Source: Verrucomicrobiales bacterium (GTDB taxonomy: Bacteria > Verrucomicrobiota > Verrucomicrobiia > Limisphaerales > UBA1096). From it: a DNA stretch of 7,574 nucleotides. The notes under the pieces were generated by a model that searched no databases, was not told where the DNA came from, and saw only the letters and a program-made list of their open reading frames with translations. Of the stretch, positions 6,101-7,574 are shown one piece after another. How positions within the stretch are numbered: the stretch's first letter is position 1; the number at the start of each line of letters is the position of its first letter. A program made the translations under genes and the position numbers. The stretch lies in assembly GCA_028817635.1 (NCBI GenBank), contig JAPPPH010000378.1, forward strand, positions 1 through 7,574. Direction: 5' to 3'.

Positions 6101-7064
6101 GCCGGACGTGGCACCAATCCCCGACCACGATCCGGCCACCGTTGCCAAACGGCAACAGGCCGCCGCCCAAGTCGTGCACGACCTACGTTTGGTAGAAACG
6201 CTGGAGGCCGCCGCGGCTGTTGCAGGGAATCCCCTCGCACCGACCGAGGCCCGCTCGCTCGTTGCCCAGGCAATCCTGGCCAATGGCAATGCGCAGCAAC
6301 AAATCAAGCTCACCGAACTGTTGGCCGACGAGGCCTCGCCGGAGCCGTTGCGCCTGGCCATCGCCACCCACGGTGCGCATTTACCGGCCTTGCAGGAACC
6401 ACTTTTGAAAGCGCTTGGCCAAGCGCCGGCCAATCTGCAGGTCCAGTTCGCCCGGGCACTCGCCCAAAACCAAGCGGGCGCCGGGAGCCTATTCGCGGCG
6501 GTTGAAAAAGGTCAGGCACCGGCCGGGCTACTGCTGGACATTCACATCCGCGACCGGTTCCCGAAGGAACGCGTGGCGGCGTTGACGGAGAATCTCCTCA
6601 AGCCAAGCGCTGAGGCTGAACGGTTGATTGCCGATCGCATCGCCGAGTATCGGGAAAAAGGAGGCAACGCCGAGCAGGGCAAAAAAATCTACGTCACAAA
6701 CTGTGCCGCCTGCCACAAGTTCGACGGGATCGGTGCCGACATCGGGCCGCAGCTCGAGGGCATCGGCAATCGCGGCATCGAGCGCATGGTGGAGGACATC
6801 ATCGACCCCAACCGCAACATCGACGTGGCCTTCCACTATACTATTGCCGTGCTGAAAGACGGCCGCGTCGTCACCGGCCTGAAACGCCGCGAGGTGGGGC
6901 AATCGGTCGTGTTCGCCACCATCGAGGGCAAGGAAATCACAATCCAAAAAAACGAGATCGAGCGACAGGCCAAGTCCCCAGCCTCCATCATGCCCACTGG
7001 CTTTGGTCTGGCCATCCCCTCTCCTGACTTTCGTAACCTACTCGAATACCTGCTGGAAGGGTGA
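3168..7064 (+). CDS. Secreted PVC-type membrane-bound dehydrogenase / haem c protein with HEAT-like helices and duplicated beta-sandwich domain (1298 aa)
   Basis: Large exported protein with the architecture of the planctomycete-verrucomicrobial 'putative membrane-bound dehydrogenase' and 'haem-binding' domains (TIGR02604 and TIGR02603 type). Residues 1-20 are a signal peptide (MLRLIISLSAMVVLGQTQAA) with no lipobox Cys. Residues 45-395 form a beta-propeller of the glucose/sorbosone-dehydrogenase kind, with two calcium-type loops, DTNGDGRYD (105-113) and DTDGDGRAD (148-156), and blade motifs such as GLDGWLHITHG and GPDGALYIADFYNRIIGHYE. Residues 405-695 are HEAT-like helices. Residues 713-752 are a polar linker. 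Residues 753-863 and 868-978 are two copies of one beta-rich domain. Residues 990-1160 are helical again. Residues 1167-1298 are the cytochrome domain, with haem-attaching CAACH at 1179-1183 and Met1275 in SIMPTG as candidate axial ligand. The family is thought to oxidise sugars or related compounds in the periplasm, passing electrons to haem; substrate and activity are unproven. The start at 3168 avoids overlap with the upstream gene and directly begins the signal peptide. Confidence 0.92.
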   Translation: MLRLIISLSAMVVLGQTQAADSFSGSDFKSLVRKAEPLPVEESLKAFDVPDGFEMELVAASPDIGQPMNLAFDERGRLWVSSTLEYPYAVPLGQPGRDTIKILEDTNGDGRYDKLSTFADGLNIPTGVYPYKDGVIAWSIPNIWFLRDTDGDGRADERTKLYGPLGYERDTHGMQSSFTRGLDGWLHITHGFNNNTTVNAADGSSIRMNSGNTYRVQLDGSSVQQFTFGQVNPFGMCLDAHGNFYTADCHSSPIYQLIRDAYYPSFGKPHDGMGFAPLVIRHNHDSTGLCGIVFNQSTHWPKEFRDNIFVGNVVTSRVNRDKVNWRGGSPRGVEMPDLIRTSDPWFRPVDLQFGPDGALYIADFYNRIIGHYEVRLDHPGRDREMGRIWRLVYRGQEARRLAKPVDLTAAPLGQAIAELSSPLLTRRLAATDYLADDIGAAAAKPLGQALGQADASPELKAHGAWVLHRLAKLDEATLLRLAGDNSALVRSHSRSIAGAQKNWTAPVRSMVLGGLGDDSPHVRRAATDALGLHPHLDHVRPLLEALAAVPAHDEHLRHALRIALRNNIRAVDRLEQLADLKQDKAAMRRLMDVALALETPVAGELLLAGISDTNVDRAEQLKYLRHIARNTPAEGLDRLADVVQKRFSDDIDFQAELLLAVNEGIMQRGLTPEQGVRRWATGLTRELLESTAAIKLHWRADPAPGAPASAMPWIVESRSVQQKESRWENHPHPDHPTRSPWLAQKRNSSDGRRNENYITSLPPGGESLTGVLRSQPFTAPAELRFFLCGHRGFPNSPPHDKNFVRLVDAKTGAELKRAYPPRNDTGRPVRWKLTPGKEVTVEVVDGDTGAAFAWIGVTRFSIDLDLFSERRMISSLRPGGERLTGVFRSAEFEVPASLTFTITGHSGNPDRPPNGKNYFQLVDAATGRVLKKTLPPRNDSGVEMEWDLRSLAGHRARLEIVDGDSNGSFAWLAVGGFKPDVAPIPDHDPATVAKRQQAAAQVVHDLRLVETLEAAAAVAGNPLAPTEARSLVAQAILANGNAQQQIKLTELLADEASPEPLRLAIATHGAHLPALQEPLLKALGQAPANLQVQFARALAQNQAGAGSLFAAVEKGQAPAGLLLDIHIRDRFPKERVAALTENLLKPSAEAERLIADRIAEYREKGGNAEQGKKIYVTNCAACHKFDGIGADIGPQLEGIGNRGIERMVEDIIDPNRNIDVAFHYTIAVLKDGRVVTGLKRREVGQSVVFATIEGKEITIQKNEIERQAKSPASIMPTGFGLAIPSPDFRNLLEYLLEG
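4366..4584. repeat. Cluster of five GCTTGGCCAAGC-type palindromes
   Basis: Exact copies of the 12-bp palindrome GCTTGGCCAAGC lie at 4366-4377, 4514-4525 and 4573-4584. One-mismatch copies GCTTGGCCAGGC lie at 4400-4411 and 4502-4513, the latter abutting the 4514 copy in tandem. All sit at the propeller/HEAT junction of the cytochrome gene. They are read in two codon phases: CTT-GGC-CAR (Leu-Gly-Gln) at 4400, 4502 and 4514, and CGC-TTG-GCC-AAG (Arg-Leu-Ala-Lys) at 4366 and 4573. Related copies are at 3206 and 3440, and a further exact copy is at 6413. Confidence 0.75.
5424..6101 (+). repeat. Tandem duplication of a ~110-residue beta-sandwich-like domain inside the cytochrome gene
   Basis: Copy A (5424-5756, residues 753-863) and copy B (5769-6101, residues 868-978) align end to end and are about half identical by eye. 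Shared marks in order are: SLxPGGExLTGVxRS, a PAxLxF strand, GHxGxPxxPPxxKN, LVDAxTG, PPRNDxG, a WxL strand, then VDGDxxxxFAWxxV. Strand order and the LVD/EIVDGD pattern recall galactose-binding-like jelly rolls and the small beta-sandwich modules appended to glycoside hydrolases; this fold call is inference. A carbohydrate-binding or adhesion role is plausible. The DNA copies have diverged considerably, so the duplication is not recent. Confidence 0.8.
6411..6426. repeat. Perfect 16-bp palindrome GCGCTTGGCCAAGCGC
   Basis: This is the fourth exact copy of the GCTTGGCCAAGC palindrome, extended by GC on both sides so that all 16 bases are self-complementary. It lies in codons for Ala-Leu-Gly-Gln-Ala (residues 1082-1086) in the second helical region of the cytochrome gene. 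The central GGCC is a common methyltransferase recognition core. No function is evident. Confidence 0.7.
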
Positions 7065-7078
7065 GGAGTTAATTCATC

Positions 7079-7134
7079 CCGAAAGTCACACCAAAATTGT
7101 CAGATTAGAACTCACAATGATTTTGGAATTTCGG
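7079..7134. terminator. Nested inverted repeats between convergent genes, possible bidirectional terminator
   Basis: The gap between the stop codons of the two converging genes contains an outer arm pair CCGAAA (7079-7084) / TTTCGG (7129-7134) and an inner pair CCAAAAT (7091-7097) / ATTTTGG (7120-7126) enclosing a 22-nt loop. The location is where a shared terminator would be expected. The stems are AT-rich and interrupted, and there is no strong T run on either side, so a standard intrinsic terminator is doubtful. Confidence 0.3.
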
Positions 7135-7151
7135 TAAAAATCCTAATAGAA

Positions 7152-7571
7152 TTATCTTTTAGTTACACCGAACTCTGATCCGATTAGGGATCTTATTTTC
7201 CCAGGTGCGAGTTTAGGCCCGATACACATTAACGAAGATGGCGCATTGGGGAGTTCATAAGTTGGTATTGGGTTTTGAATTAATTCAGTACCCACTTTTT
7301 CATATAACCAGCGATATTCAGGCTTATCTACGATGTTCACCAATGCCTTAGCTCGCAAAACCCAATTTGGCAATGAATCCATTAATTTTCCCATTCTTTG
7401 ACTATCCACTTTATCTGGAAGTGGGAATTGACACCCCGTAAACCGGTGAGACAACTTGTGTGCAGTGTCATCAAGATGGTTCCTCGTCGAAGAATTTTTT
7501 AAATTTGAATTCAATGAAGCTATCTCTTCCATTGCTTTATTTTTGCTTCCACTCACGTCTTCTTGAAGCAT
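7152..7571 (-). CDS. Unrecognised protein, probably 5'-truncated by the window edge (at least 139 aa)
   Basis: A frame of 139 codons reads from the ATG complementary to 7569-7571 to a TAA at 7152-7154. The codon before that ATG (7572-7574) is also open, so the true start may lie outside. The product is hydrophilic with no signal peptide or membrane span. The first 40 residues are rich in Ser, Asn, Lys and Glu and look helical. The middle has DSLPNWVLRAKALVNIVDKP and EYRWLYEKVGTELIQ, helical segments with well-placed aromatic residues, and the tail is Pro- and Gly-rich (PNAPSSLMCIGPKLAPGK). The mixed composition with Trp, Cys and His argues for a real protein, but I recognise no family. The DNA is much more AT-rich than the cytochrome gene next door, so it could be acquired DNA. 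It runs towards the cytochrome gene, tail to tail. Confidence 0.55.
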   Translation of the reverse strand: MLQEDVSGSKNKAMEEIASLNSNLKNSSTRNHLDDTAHKLSHRFTGCQFPLPDKVDSQRMGKLMDSLPNWVLRAKALVNIVDKPEYRWLYEKVGTELIQNPIPTYELPNAPSSLMCIGPKLAPGKIRSLIGSEFGVTKR

Positions 7572-7574
7572 ACC

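Overview
The window most likely comes from the PVC superphylum, and Verrucomicrobiota is the best guess. Two features point there. The left edge holds the start of a pseudopilin-like protein with the FTLIELLVVIAIIAILA leader common in Verrucomicrobiota, Lentisphaerota and Planctomycetota. The largest gene joins the membrane-bound-dehydrogenase-type propeller to the CxxCH haem module described from Pirellula and Verrucomicrobium. Recognisable Shine-Dalgarno sites are few, which also fits this group.

Layout, left to right. 1-144 (minus): 5' end of a pseudopilin-like gene, running off the window. 145-287: AT-rich divergent intergenic region. 288-590 and 547-1554 (plus): a ribbon-helix-helix-type DNA-binding protein whose 3' end overlaps by 44 bp a single-pass membrane-anchored protein of unknown function with a PKD-like segment. 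1555-1696: AT-rich intergenic region. 1697-3115 (plus): a 472-residue conserved cytoplasmic protein of unproven function. 3168-7064 (plus): a 1298-residue secreted multidomain cytochrome (signal peptide, beta-propeller, HEAT-like helices, two copies of a beta-sandwich-like domain, more helices, C-terminal haem c domain). 7152-7571 (minus): an AT-rich unrecognised reading frame that stays open to the window edge.

Functional links are modest. The RHH protein and the membrane protein look translationally coupled and may form a regulator/effector pair. The 472-residue gene and the cytochrome gene are 52 bp apart on one strand and may be co-transcribed, but their products should sit in different compartments and no common pathway is evident.

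The most unusual signal is at DNA level. The palindrome GCTTGGCCAAGC occurs four times exactly and four more times with a near-identical form, all in the cytochrome gene. It is read in two codon phases (Leu-Gly-Gln and Arg-Leu-Ala-Lys), so protein selection alone does not explain it. It resembles, in principle, the highly iterated palindromes of cyanobacteria. The second point of note is the tandem domain duplication inside the cytochrome. I found no CRISPR array, tRNA, rRNA or transposase.
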